From NCBI GenBank assembly GCA_025061975.1, contig JANXBB010000161.1, positions 1-5,811 on the forward strand: a stretch of DNA of 5,811 nucleotides. Reading direction: 5' to 3'. The notes beneath the pieces are model-generated. The model ran no database searches. It saw only the letters and a list, made by a program, of their open reading frames with translations, and was not told the DNA's origin. The translations under genes were made by a program, and so were the position numbers. The DNA is from Caldifarciminota bacterium (lineage in GTDB: Bacteria > Hydrothermota > Tepidihabitantia > Tepidihabitantales > CAIPLT01). Of this stretch, positions 1-5,633 are shown piece by piece (position 1 is the first letter of the stretch; every line of letters starts with the position of its first letter).

Positions 1-74
1 TCAATCTGTTTTAGTTCTTCTTCAGCTTGTCGTGCAGCTTGATCCATTTCTTCAAATGATAAAATCTGCGCCAT
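1..74 (-). CDS. N-terminus of an unrecognised protein (partial)
   Basis: The gene starts with ATG at 74-72 and runs off the left edge, so only 24 codons are visible (MAQILSFEEMDQAARQAEEE followed by LKQI). The start is well supported: the SD AAGGAGG lies at 85-79, four bases before the ATG. The visible peptide is hydrophilic, rich in Glu, Gln and Ala, and looks like the beginning of an amphipathic helix or coiled coil, with no signal peptide. I do not recognise the family. It has its own predicted promoter and a palindrome over the -10, so it may begin a regulated transcription unit. A long non-coding gap separates it from the substrate-binding protein gene on the same strand. Confidence 0.72.
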   Translation of the reverse strand, partial: MAQILSFEEMDQAARQAEEELKQI

Positions 75-78
75 AATA

Positions 79-147
79 CCTCCTTAATTGCTTAATAAAT
101 AATTATTTTTAATGTTAAAGTGTACTTTAAACGCCGCGTAAAATCAA
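79..147 (-). promoter_or_regulatory. Promoter and ribosome binding site of the left-edge gene
   Basis: On the minus strand a -35 TTGATT (147-142) and a -10 TACACT (124-119) are separated by 17 bases. Each matches the sigma-70 consensus at 4 of 6 positions. Transcription would start near 112, giving a leader of about 38 bases that contains the SD AAGGAGG (85-79). The SD is certain by eye; the promoter boxes are moderate matches in AT-rich DNA. Confidence 0.5.
115..130. repeat. 16-bp palindrome over a -10 box (operator-like)
   Basis: The arms TTAAAGT (115-121) and ACTTTAA (124-130) are perfect inverted copies separated by GT. The predicted -10 of the left-edge gene (119-124) lies inside it, which is a usual place for a repressor dimer site. 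No regulator gene is visible and I cannot assign the motif to a named regulator. Confidence 0.45.
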
Positions 148-393
148 GCAATTTTTTATAAACTAGTTAAGATTAAAATACAACTCATATTGCTTTTGAT
201 TGCCTCATCAATAGAAAAAAGAATCTAATCTATTGAAACTAAGAATTAAAGGTATTGATAAACTGTAAACTATTAGAACTATGATTTGTTATAGAATTGT
301 TATTCAGCTGATTTTAAATTGTACTTAAAGTCTTATTGCGGCTTTAATAAACCGATTGAAAAGGGTGTTATATCAAACCTGAATAAAAAACTC
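148..393. other. AT-rich intergenic stretch with nothing recognisable
   Basis: I found no open frame with a ribosome binding site, no tRNA or rRNA, no riboswitch-like fold and no repeat array here. There are only weak short inverted repeats, such as TTGAT/ATCAA at 196-211 and AATAGA/TCTATT at about 210-234, which are expected in DNA this AT-rich. Taken with its flanks, it belongs to a gap of about 400 bases, which is large compared with the tight spacing elsewhere in the window. Confidence 0.6.
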
Positions 394-421
394 TTGACAT
401 AAAAAGTTTTTTATGTATAAT
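394..421 (+). promoter_or_regulatory. Consensus sigma-70-type promoter for a short RNA
   Basis: TTGACA (394-399) and TATAAT (416-421) both match the consensus at all six positions, with a 16-base spacer. Initiation is expected near 427-429. No protein gene follows on this strand before 1810, and a strong terminator sits only about 30 bases downstream. The promoter therefore appears dedicated to a very short transcript. The next gene to the right (479-1744) is on the opposite strand. Confidence 0.72.
397..416. repeat. 20-bp palindrome in the promoter spacer (operator-like)
   Basis: The perfect 9-base inverted arms ACATAAAAA (397-405) and TTTTTATGT (408-416) surround a central GT. The palindrome begins inside the -35 box and ends on the first base of the -10, filling the spacer. 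A dimeric regulator bound there would contact the same DNA as RNA polymerase. The arms are AT-only apart from one C/G pair, so an intrinsically bent or flexible spacer is an alternative reading. Confidence 0.5.
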
Positions 422-427
422 ATATAT

Positions 428-480
428 GTTATAACCCAATCACCTCCTTTTCGTCCTCCCCTTTTGGGGAGGATTTTTTT
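428..480 (+). ncRNA. Predicted ~53-nt RNA carrying a 16S 3'-end (anti-SD) sequence
   Basis: The unit is bounded by the consensus promoter upstream and by an intrinsic terminator ending in a T-run at 480. The 5' half is mostly unpaired and contains ATCACCTCCTTT (439-450), the sequence at the 3' end of bacterial 16S rRNA. The bases on either side do not resemble 16S rRNA (CCCA precedes it, where E. coli has TTGG), so this is not an rRNA fragment. The RNA could pair perfectly over eight bases with the SDs of iorA (AAAAGGAG) and of the left-edge gene (AAGGAGGT). The terminator's 3' arm GGGGAGGA is itself SD-like and could pair with CCTCC at 443-447 as an alternative fold. It reads away from the left-edge gene and converges on the 3' end of the gene at 479-1744. 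Transcription and function are inferred. Confidence 0.5.
454..480 (+). terminator. Strong rho-independent terminator
   Basis: TCCTCCCC (454-461), a TTTT loop (462-465) and GGGGAGGA (466-473) form a perfect 8-bp GC-rich stem followed directly by seven Ts (474-480). The T-run is on the + strand, so it ends transcription coming from the 394-421 promoter. On the minus strand the stem directly follows the stop codon of the substrate-binding protein gene, but no T-run comes after it, so it is a poor terminator in that direction. It could still protect the 3' end of that mRNA. Confidence 0.85.
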
Positions 481-1744
481 ATTTCTTACTATGTGATTTG
501 TTGTAGATTCGAGCTAGCAATTTTTCCTGAGCAAATTTTAAAGCATCTTGGGGAGATAATTTCCCTAATGCAGCATTTTCTAAAGCATCCTCGATAAAAA
601 TTTTTCTCCCCTCAAACCATGCTTCACCTTTGGGTTCAAAAACTGCGTAAGCCATTTGATAATAGGCGTCTTTAAGACCCGGAGTTTTCCTAAAGTGCTC
701 TTGCATACGGCTATCTTCTAATGCAGATTTCTGAATTGGTACATAATAAGTATTTAAAGACCAACGGATCTGTTGATCTTTTGCAGTAAACCATTTAATA
801 AATTTCCAAGCGGCAATTTTTTCTTTAGGGGTCGATTTTTTAAACATCCCAATATTGGTTCCATAAATAATTGCTGCCGGTTTATTATTATAAGGAAGTG
901 GTGCCATTCCTACTTTAAAAGTTTCGTTTTCAAGCATTACTGCACGACGTGCGCAACTTAACGGCACGCAAAAAACTCGCTTTGCTAAAAAATCGTCAAG
1001 AGCTTCAGAAACTGCAGTTTGGCCCTGGACACTGTCTTTATAAATCAAATCTACTTGAAACTCTAGACTTTTAATTGCTGGTTCAGAATAGAAAAGTGGC
1101 ATAAAATGTTCTTCATCAAATAGTCTCCCACCTTCTTGATAAATCATTGATGCAACTACCCAAATATCGGTACCACCAATTGTTGGAATAATCCTTCCTT
1201 GATAACGTTCTTTTACCTTACGCATTAGCACTAAAAACTCATTCCAAGTACGGGGAAATTCTTTATAGCCTAAAGTTTCTAAAATCGCGACATTATAGTA
1301 ATAGACTGGCACACTTTTATTAAACGGTAAAGTAACAACCCGGCCATTCCAACTATTATTATCAATTAACACTTGCCAAATGTCTGCTATTTCTTCTTTG
1401 GTTAATCCGTCGGCTGAAAAGATAAAAGAATCGAGAGGAGTTAAATGATCATGAAGCAAAAGTTGTGTAGTCCAGTTTTCATACATCTGTGCAATTGTTG
1501 GAGGTTTACCAATTGCACAAGCACTCATTAATTTTTGTGCTAAAACATTATAATCTGCCATGCCCACAAGTTTAATTCTTATATCTTTGTGAGTAGAACA
1601 GAATTCAGCAACCATTGCTTGCAATGTGCGTTCAACTTGCCCTCCCATTGCATGCCAAAAAGTAATTTCGGTAACCTCATGCTTTTTTGAGCAATTAAGA
1701 AAAATTATCAAAAACAATGTAAATAAAGCTCCTAATTTCTTCAT
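479..1744 (-). CDS. UgpB-like ABC transporter substrate-binding lipoprotein
   Basis: This is a family 1 extracellular solute-binding protein of 421 residues, a usual length. It resembles the glycerol-3-phosphate/sugar binder UgpB: FWHAMGG near residues 29-35, PFNKSVPVYYYN near 140-151, then TWNEF, a YYVPIQKSA stretch, and a C-terminal helix ending in a KLSPQDAL-type motif. The N-terminus MKKLGALFTLFLIIFLNC is a lipoprotein signal with Cys18 as the likely lipidated residue; Asn just before the Cys is unusual. I start at ATG 1744 rather than TTG 1780 because TTG 1780 is the first triplet of a perfect -35 box. No ATP-binding or permease gene lies beside it, so the transporter partners must be elsewhere if they exist. 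The substrate is probably a sugar, polyol or phosphodiester and cannot be fixed from sequence. Confidence 0.9.
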   Translation of the reverse strand: MKKLGALFTLFLIIFLNCSKKHEVTEITFWHAMGGQVERTLQAMVAEFCSTHKDIRIKLVGMADYNVLAQKLMSACAIGKPPTIAQMYENWTTQLLLHDHLTPLDSFIFSADGLTKEEIADIWQVLIDNNSWNGRVVTLPFNKSVPVYYYNVAILETLGYKEFPRTWNEFLVLMRKVKERYQGRIIPTIGGTDIWVVASMIYQEGGRLFDEEHFMPLFYSEPAIKSLEFQVDLIYKDSVQGQTAVSEALDDFLAKRVFCVPLSCARRAVMLENETFKVGMAPLPYNNKPAAIIYGTNIGMFKKSTPKEKIAAWKFIKWFTAKDQQIRWSLNTYYVPIQKSALEDSRMQEHFRKTPGLKDAYYQMAYAVFEPKGEAWFEGRKIFIEDALENAALGKLSPQDALKFAQEKLLARIYNKSHSKK

Positions 1745-1751
1745 ACAAAAT

Positions 1752-1780
1752 ATTTTATAAAAATCATATAACCCTGTCAA
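1752..1780 (-). promoter_or_regulatory. Promoter giving a leaderless mRNA for the binding-protein gene
   Basis: On the minus strand TTGACA (1780-1775), a 17-base spacer and TAAAAT (1757-1752) form a near-consensus promoter. Only seven bases separate the -10 from ATG 1744, so transcription should begin at or next to the A of the start codon. No SD is present upstream, which agrees with a leaderless message. Confidence 0.68.
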
Positions 1781-1785
1781 ATTAC

Positions 1786-1814
1786 TTGATTTACTTGATA
1801 AGTTAACCTATGAT
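1786..1814 (+). promoter_or_regulatory. Possible promoter of the methyltransferase gene
   Basis: TTGATT (1786-1791) and TATGAT (1809-1814) are 17 bases apart on the + strand, with 4 of 6 and 5 of 6 consensus matches. The -10 covers the first possible ATG (1810), and initiation would fall near 1821, four bases before a second in-frame ATG at 1825. If correct, the gene starts at 1825 with almost no leader. The promoter lies back to back with that of the binding-protein gene. Confidence 0.4.
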
Positions 1815-2577
1815 TAAAATATCTATGTCTAAAGAGATTTTACCGCCATTTAAACGGTTTGCTTTCTACTACGACGAGTTTATGTTGCGCGTAGTTAATT
1901 ATCGCGATTGGGTTAGATATGTCGTAAAAATTTTCGAATACTATAAACTTGACGTGCAACGGATTTTAGACTTAGCTTGTGGTAGTGGGATACCATCGAT
2001 TCTTTTAGCCGAAAACGGCTATGAAATAATCGGAATAGATTCGTCTCAAGAGATGCTTGCTGTTTTTGCCTCGAAAATCATAAACCGTAATCTAAAAATT
2101 ACCCTTAAACATGCAGATATGAGAGACTTCACCTTAGACAAAAAAGTTGACGCTTGCGTCTCATTTTACGACAGCATAAATTATTTGTTAACCTATGAAG
2201 ACCTGTGTCGATGTTTTAACTCAGTAGCGCAAGCTTTAAAATCAGGAGGAATTTTTACTTTTGATATGAATACTGTTTTTTGTTTAGAACATTTCTGGGA
2301 TAATAAAAAATCACCCCGAGTCTCTCAAGAATTATACACAATTTGGGAAAATACTTATGATCCCATAAAGCGCATTTCAACACTTCATCTAACAGTTAAA
2401 ACTAAAACCGGCGAAGTGTTTTCTGAAATTCATCAAGAACGTGGTTATTACCCGTACGAAATATCTAATGCTTTAACGAATGCCGGATTTAATAAAATTG
2501 ATTTCTATGAACATGGTACATTTGAACCAATTAGTGAAGTAACTTTGCGAATGATGGTTGTTGCTCAAAAACCTTAA
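1810..2577 (+). CDS. Class I SAM-dependent methyltransferase
   Basis: The product, up to 255 residues, is a cytoplasmic Rossmann-fold methyltransferase (Methyltransf_25/11-like). Motif I is LDLACGSG (residues 53-60), the acidic end of strand 2 is GIDSS (75-79), an acidic D follows in HADMRDF (101-107), and the motif IV region is FYDSINYL (119-126). A GGIFTFDMNT strand (146-155) is followed by a C-terminal substrate-side region with many aromatic residues. The methyl acceptor is unknown; the fold is shared by enzymes acting on small molecules, proteins and RNA. There is no SD before ATG 1810 or ATG 1825. The putative promoter favours 1825 (MSKEILPPF), which would remove five residues. The gene is divergent from the lipoprotein gene and overlaps the convergent secreted-protein gene by four bases at its stop codon. 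Confidence 0.88.
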   Translation: MIKISMSKEILPPFKRFAFYYDEFMLRVVNYRDWVRYVVKIFEYYKLDVQRILDLACGSGIPSILLAENGYEIIGIDSSQEMLAVFASKIINRNLKITLKHADMRDFTLDKKVDACVSFYDSINYLLTYEDLCRCFNSVAQALKSGGIFTFDMNTVFCLEHFWDNKKSPRVSQELYTIWENTYDPIKRISTLHLTVKTKTGEVFSEIHQERGYYPYEISNALTNAGFNKIDFYEHGTFEPISEVTLRMMVVAQKP

Positions 2578-3299
2578 TAGACAATAAATTTTCTAAGTTT
2601 TTTTGATTCTTGAATAAAATAAATCCCTGATGACAAAGGAGTATTTGTAATATTTAATTTTCTTCCCAAGTGGTCATATACTGAACAATTCTTAAGAAAA
2701 AGTTTTTTATTTTTGCACATAAAAGTATTTTCTTGCTTAGCCATAGAAATTTTTCCTTGTTCGTTTATCGCAGCTATTGTGCTATCGATTAAAGTAATAT
2801 CGTCAACAAGCAACAATGCATTTGGTGCGGCCAAAACATTAATAGAAATAAGCTGTGCACTATCCGGGGAATTGAGCATTCTTCGAATTAACGACCAATT
2901 TTGAGTTCGATAAATTGGAACCACTACCGGCATGCCTAAAGTTTCTAAACTAATAGTGTGCCAGGTAAATACAAAACTTCCAGCAATTGGGCTATTAGTT
3001 TTGACATATCCGTGAAATACATAACTACGCATTCCATTCACTAAAGAGTATGTAGTAGCAAACCCCAAAGTTTCTAAATTAATACTATGTAAACGAAGCG
3101 CATAGAGCCCCGAATGCGCATCAGTACTACGAGTTGCAGTCAAAGGATTAGTAAGTCCTGAAGTCAACCACCCAAAAGGCATTAAGATCCCTAAGGTATC
3201 AAGCCAAAATTCAAAACTCGAATTTATAACAAGATTTTGACCAATTAGTGGGGTTATTGCAAAAATCACAAAAAGAACCAAGACTAACTTATGCTTCAT
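2574..3299 (-). CDS. Secreted protein with a T9SS-like C-terminal sorting tail
   Basis: The 241-residue product begins with a clear Sec signal peptide (MKHKLVLVLFVIFAITPLIG, cleaved near residue 20). Next comes a module starting NLVINSSFEFW...PFGW, which resembles the first strand of CBM4_9-type jelly-roll carbohydrate-binding domains. The last 35-40 residues (VYDHLGRKL near 207-215, LSSGIYFI near 222-229, basic end KKLRKFIVY) fit the pattern of T9SS type A sorting domains. It is therefore probably exported and anchored or released at the cell surface; ligand and role are unknown. The motif L(E/D)TLG recurs at residues 33, 75 and 118. Its ATG overlaps the iorB stop codon (ATGA), so it is probably translated by coupling to iorB, with only a weak GAAGA-type SD. 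No terminator is visible after it. Confidence 0.8.
   Translation of the reverse strand: MKHKLVLVLFVIFAITPLIGQNLVINSSFEFWLDTLGILMPFGWLTSGLTNPLTATRSTDAHSGLYALRLHSINLETLGFATTYSLVNGMRSYVFHGYVKTNSPIAGSFVFTWHTISLETLGMPVVVPIYRTQNWSLIRRMLNSPDSAQLISINVLAAPNALLLVDDITLIDSTIAAINEQGKISMAKQENTFMCKNKKLFLKNCSVYDHLGRKLNITNTPLSSGIYFIQESKKLRKFIVY
2934..3203 (-). repeat. Three L(E/D)TLG motifs spaced 42-43 residues apart
   Basis: LDTLG (residues 33-37, bases 3203-3189), LETLG (75-79, 3077-3063) and LETLG (118-122, 2948-2934) lie 42 and 43 residues apart. The last two extend to HSINLETLG and HTISLETLG, and their DNA matches at 22 of 26 bases (2935-2960 against 3064-3089). This suggests an old internal duplication or a repeated strand in the beta-sandwich. 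Confidence 0.5.
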
Positions 3300-3886
3300 G
3301 AAATCTTCAGTTCTTCTTTTCCTACCCTAAAAGCTTTTAAGTTAATTTCATGATATTTAGGGCGTACATATTTTTTTATTGCTTCCTCATATAACTCATC
3401 AGGAAAACCTAAAAATCGTGACAGCACACCAAGCATTACAATATTTTGAGCTCGTGCTTCCCCTAAATCTTGAGCGGTCTTAAACGCCTCAACAAGATAA
3501 AGGTATCGAGTACGTCGTTTGAGACGCTCAATGATATCTTTCGGATATTCACGTTCGCCGGTAAGCACTGACATAGGGTAAATTTCTAAAGGATCGACTA
3601 AAGCTTTTCCTTTGGGGCTTAAATAATGGATATACCTTAAAGCTTCAAGTTTTTCTAAGGCAACAATAAAATGAGCTTCGGTTTCAGGAATTAAAGGCGA
3701 ATAAACTACTGGTCCAAATCGCAGTTGACTTACCACACTCCCCCCACGCTGTGCCATACCGTGAACTTCGCTCTTTTTTATATCAAATCCAGCATTCATT
3801 GCGACTTCGCCTAGAATGTCGGTAAAAAGCAAAATTCCTTGTCCACCAACTCCACATACTAAAATATTAGTAACTTTGTTTCTCAT
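3296..3886 (-). CDS. iorB: Indolepyruvate:ferredoxin oxidoreductase, beta subunit
   Basis: IorB is the gamma-type (KorC/PorG-like) subunit that pairs with IorA. The complex converts indolepyruvate and other aryl-pyruvates plus CoA to acyl-CoA, CO2 and reduced ferredoxin in the cytoplasm. At 196 residues it has the usual length. The diagnostic motifs are GVGGQGIL (residues 12-19) and SEVHGMAQRGGSV (39-51), the latter being the hallmark of this subunit. The start ATG 3886 is preceded by AGGAG (3896-3892) with a five-base gap. It follows iorA by 12 bases, and its TGA overlaps the ATG of the secreted-protein gene (ATGA). Identification is firm; the preferred 2-oxoacid is inferred from the family. 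Confidence 0.95.
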   Translation of the reverse strand: MRNKVTNILVCGVGGQGILLFTDILGEVAMNAGFDIKKSEVHGMAQRGGSVVSQLRFGPVVYSPLIPETEAHFIVALEKLEALRYIHYLSPKGKALVDPLEIYPMSVLTGEREYPKDIIERLKRRTRYLYLVEAFKTAQDLGEARAQNIVMLGVLSRFLGFPDELYEEAIKKYVRPKYHEINLKAFRVGKEELKIS

Positions 3887-3891
3887 AATTG

Positions 3892-3896
3892 CTCCT
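3892..3896 (-). promoter_or_regulatory. iorB ribosome binding site
   Basis: AGGAG reads on the minus strand five bases before ATG 3886, in the short gap after the iorA stop. It fixes the iorB start. Confidence 0.8.
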
Positions 3897-3898
3897 GT

Positions 3899-5620
3899 TT
3901 AACTTTCTGTTTTGACAATAGCTTCGGATGGACAGAGTTTTAAACACATTTCGCAACCCACACAAAGACTTGTATTTATAACCGCATGACCTTCACTAAA
4001 AGTGATTGCCGGACAACCGATTCGCAGACACATTTTACATCCGGTACATTTATCTAAGATTATCTGGAGTGGAGGTTTTCTTCCCCCAAGCAAAGCACAT
4101 GCTCGGCGTGAAACTAAAACTACAAGTTCATCTTTTTTAAGAAGTTCTGAAAATAAAGCACGGTTTTCTTTGATTTCATAAGGATCAATTACATAAATTT
4201 CTTTAATTCCGCAGGCTCGAGCTATATCTTCCGGACGAATTGCTGTTGTTTCTTCGCCCATTAATGTCCGGCCGGTTCCCGGATGTTCTTGATGTCCGGT
4301 CATACCGGTAGTTCGGTTATCTAAAATAATTAAAATCTGTTTACTTTTATTATATACGGCGTTTATAAGACCTGTGACGCCCATATGGAAGAAAGTGGAA
4401 TCACCAATTACTGAAACAACTTTCTTTTCTCCTTTTAATGCTTTATCGATTCCATGAGCTAAGGTAATCGATGCTCCCATGCAAACGCAGGAATCCATTG
4501 CATTATGCGGAGGATAAGTGCCTAAAGTATAACATCCGATATCGCCGGATATTACTAGGTCTTTTCTTTGCAAGAGATAAAAAAGTCCGGAGTGTGGACA
4601 ACCGGGACAAAGTGCTGGAGGTCGTGGTGGAAGGTCTTTTTCTGGCTCAAAATTAATTTTCCGTCTACGAAAAGCATTTCGAACGATTCTGGGGTTGAGT
4701 TCGTCAACTAATGGTAAAGCTGTTTTGCCAATTACTTTTATTCCGCACGATCGGGCTAAAAGTTCTAGAAAAGGATCGGTTTCTTCAATAACATAAATTT
4801 TATTTTTATTCTGAGCAAATTCTCGTACAAGTTGTTCAGGAAATGGATAGACCATACCTAATTTAAGAAATGAAGCATTGGGGAAAACTTCACGAGCATA
4901 TTGATAAGCAACTCCATCAGCGATTATTCCTAAGCTTTTTTTCCCGGGAATTATTTTATTAATCGGTGTCGTATTAGAATATTCCTTAAGACGTCTTAGA
5001 CGTTCTTCTAACGAATAGTGACGCCCTTTTGCAAATTGTGGCAAAAGATTAGTTTTGGTAATATCCTTGATATAAGTTCCTTTCCTTATATCCCTCCGGT
5101 CCCCTAAATTCACAATTGTTTTAGAGTGAGCAATCCGAGTTGTAATTCGCAAAATTACCGGAATATCAAACTCCTCGGAAATTTCAAAGGCTAGCTTGGT
5201 ATACTCTTTTGCTTCTTCGGAATCCGCAGGGCATAAAACCGGCACTTTTGCTGAAAGCCCATAGAACCGATTATCTTGCTCATTTTGGGAAGAATGGAGC
5301 CCGGGATCATCAGCACTAACAATTACCATACCAGCGCGCACCCCGATATACGCTGACGAAAAAAGAGCATCAGCTGCCACATTAAGGCCTACATGCTTCA
5401 TAGCACATAAGGAGCGTACACCAGAAAGGGCGGCTCCCAAAGCAACTTCTAAAGCTACTTTCTCGTTAGTTGACCATTCGGAGTAAACATCCGGATATTT
5501 TACTAGGTTTTCTAAGATTTGGGTTGATGGGGTACCCGGGTAAGCTGCGGCGACTTTAACGCCGGCTTCCCAAGCTCCCCGTGCAATTGCTTCGTCACCA
5601 GAAAGTAATGCTTTAGACAT
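3899..5620 (-). CDS. iorA: Indolepyruvate:ferredoxin oxidoreductase, alpha subunit
   Basis: This is the catalytic, thiamine-diphosphate-dependent subunit (573 residues, close to the usual length). An N-terminal pyrimidine-type domain contains AYPGTPSTQI (26-35), a helix with conserved Glu at NEKVALE (52-58), and DDPGLHSSQNEQDNR (104-118). The middle domain is followed by LCPGCPHSG (337-345). The cofactor-binding domain shows GDIGCYTLG (359-367), GDSTFFHMG (406-414) and DNRTTGMTG (434-442). The C-terminus is a two-cluster ferredoxin domain: C525, C528, C531 and C536 in the CxxCxxCxxxxCP form typical of IorA, then C553, C556, C559 and C563. Both [4Fe-4S] sites are complete. The start is supported by AAAAGGAG five bases upstream. 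It lies 11 bases after the butyrate kinase stop and 12 before iorB. Confidence 0.97.
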   Translation of the reverse strand: MSKALLSGDEAIARGAWEAGVKVAAAYPGTPSTQILENLVKYPDVYSEWSTNEKVALEVALGAALSGVRSLCAMKHVGLNVAADALFSSAYIGVRAGMVIVSADDPGLHSSQNEQDNRFYGLSAKVPVLCPADSEEAKEYTKLAFEISEEFDIPVILRITTRIAHSKTIVNLGDRRDIRKGTYIKDITKTNLLPQFAKGRHYSLEERLRRLKEYSNTTPINKIIPGKKSLGIIADGVAYQYAREVFPNASFLKLGMVYPFPEQLVREFAQNKNKIYVIEETDPFLELLARSCGIKVIGKTALPLVDELNPRIVRNAFRRRKINFEPEKDLPPRPPALCPGCPHSGLFYLLQRKDLVISGDIGCYTLGTYPPHNAMDSCVCMGASITLAHGIDKALKGEKKVVSVIGDSTFFHMGVTGLINAVYNKSKQILIILDNRTTGMTGHQEHPGTGRTLMGEETTAIRPEDIARACGIKEIYVIDPYEIKENRALFSELLKKDELVVLVSRRACALLGGRKPPLQIILDKCTGCKMCLRIGCPAITFSEGHAVINTSLCVGCEMCLKLCPSEAIVKTES

Positions 5621-5625
5621 TTTTG

Positions 5626-5633
5626 CTCCTTTT
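5626..5633 (-). promoter_or_regulatory. iorA ribosome binding site overlapping the upstream stop codon
   Basis: AAAAGGAG (5633-5626) lies five bases before ATG 5620. Its first two As are the last two bases of the TAA that ends the butyrate kinase gene, so termination upstream and initiation of iorA are close enough to be coupled. Confidence 0.82.

Noticed and set aside
196..234. Short inverted repeats in the gap as a structured RNA
   Set aside because: The arms are 5-6 bases of almost pure A/T with no conserved-looking loop, expected by chance at this composition.
368..439. 23-codon minus-strand frame starting TTG after a perfect AAAGGAGGTGAT
   Set aside because: The TTG overlaps the last base of the SD-like sequence, too close for initiation, and the frame runs through the + strand promoter palindrome. 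The anti-SD reading on the + strand, with its own promoter and terminator, explains the sequence better.
435..455. Fragment of a real 16S rRNA gene
   Set aside because: Only about 12 bases match; the upstream sequence is AT-rich and lacks the conserved helix that precedes the 16S 3' end.
454..480. Terminator of the binding-protein gene (minus strand)
   Set aside because: The stem directly follows its stop codon, but on the minus strand it is followed by CGAAAAGGAGG rather than a T-run, so its polarity is for the + strand.
773..961. 62-codon + strand open frame
   Set aside because: It lies wholly antisense to the well-supported binding-protein gene, has no SD, and its low-complexity Phe/Cys-rich translation is not protein-like.
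2713..2904. 63-codon + strand open frame
   Set aside because: It is antisense to the secreted-protein gene and has no ribosome binding site or recognisable motif.
4471..4656. 61-codon + strand open frame
   Set aside because: It is antisense to the conserved cofactor-binding region of iorA and is explained by that gene's codon pattern.
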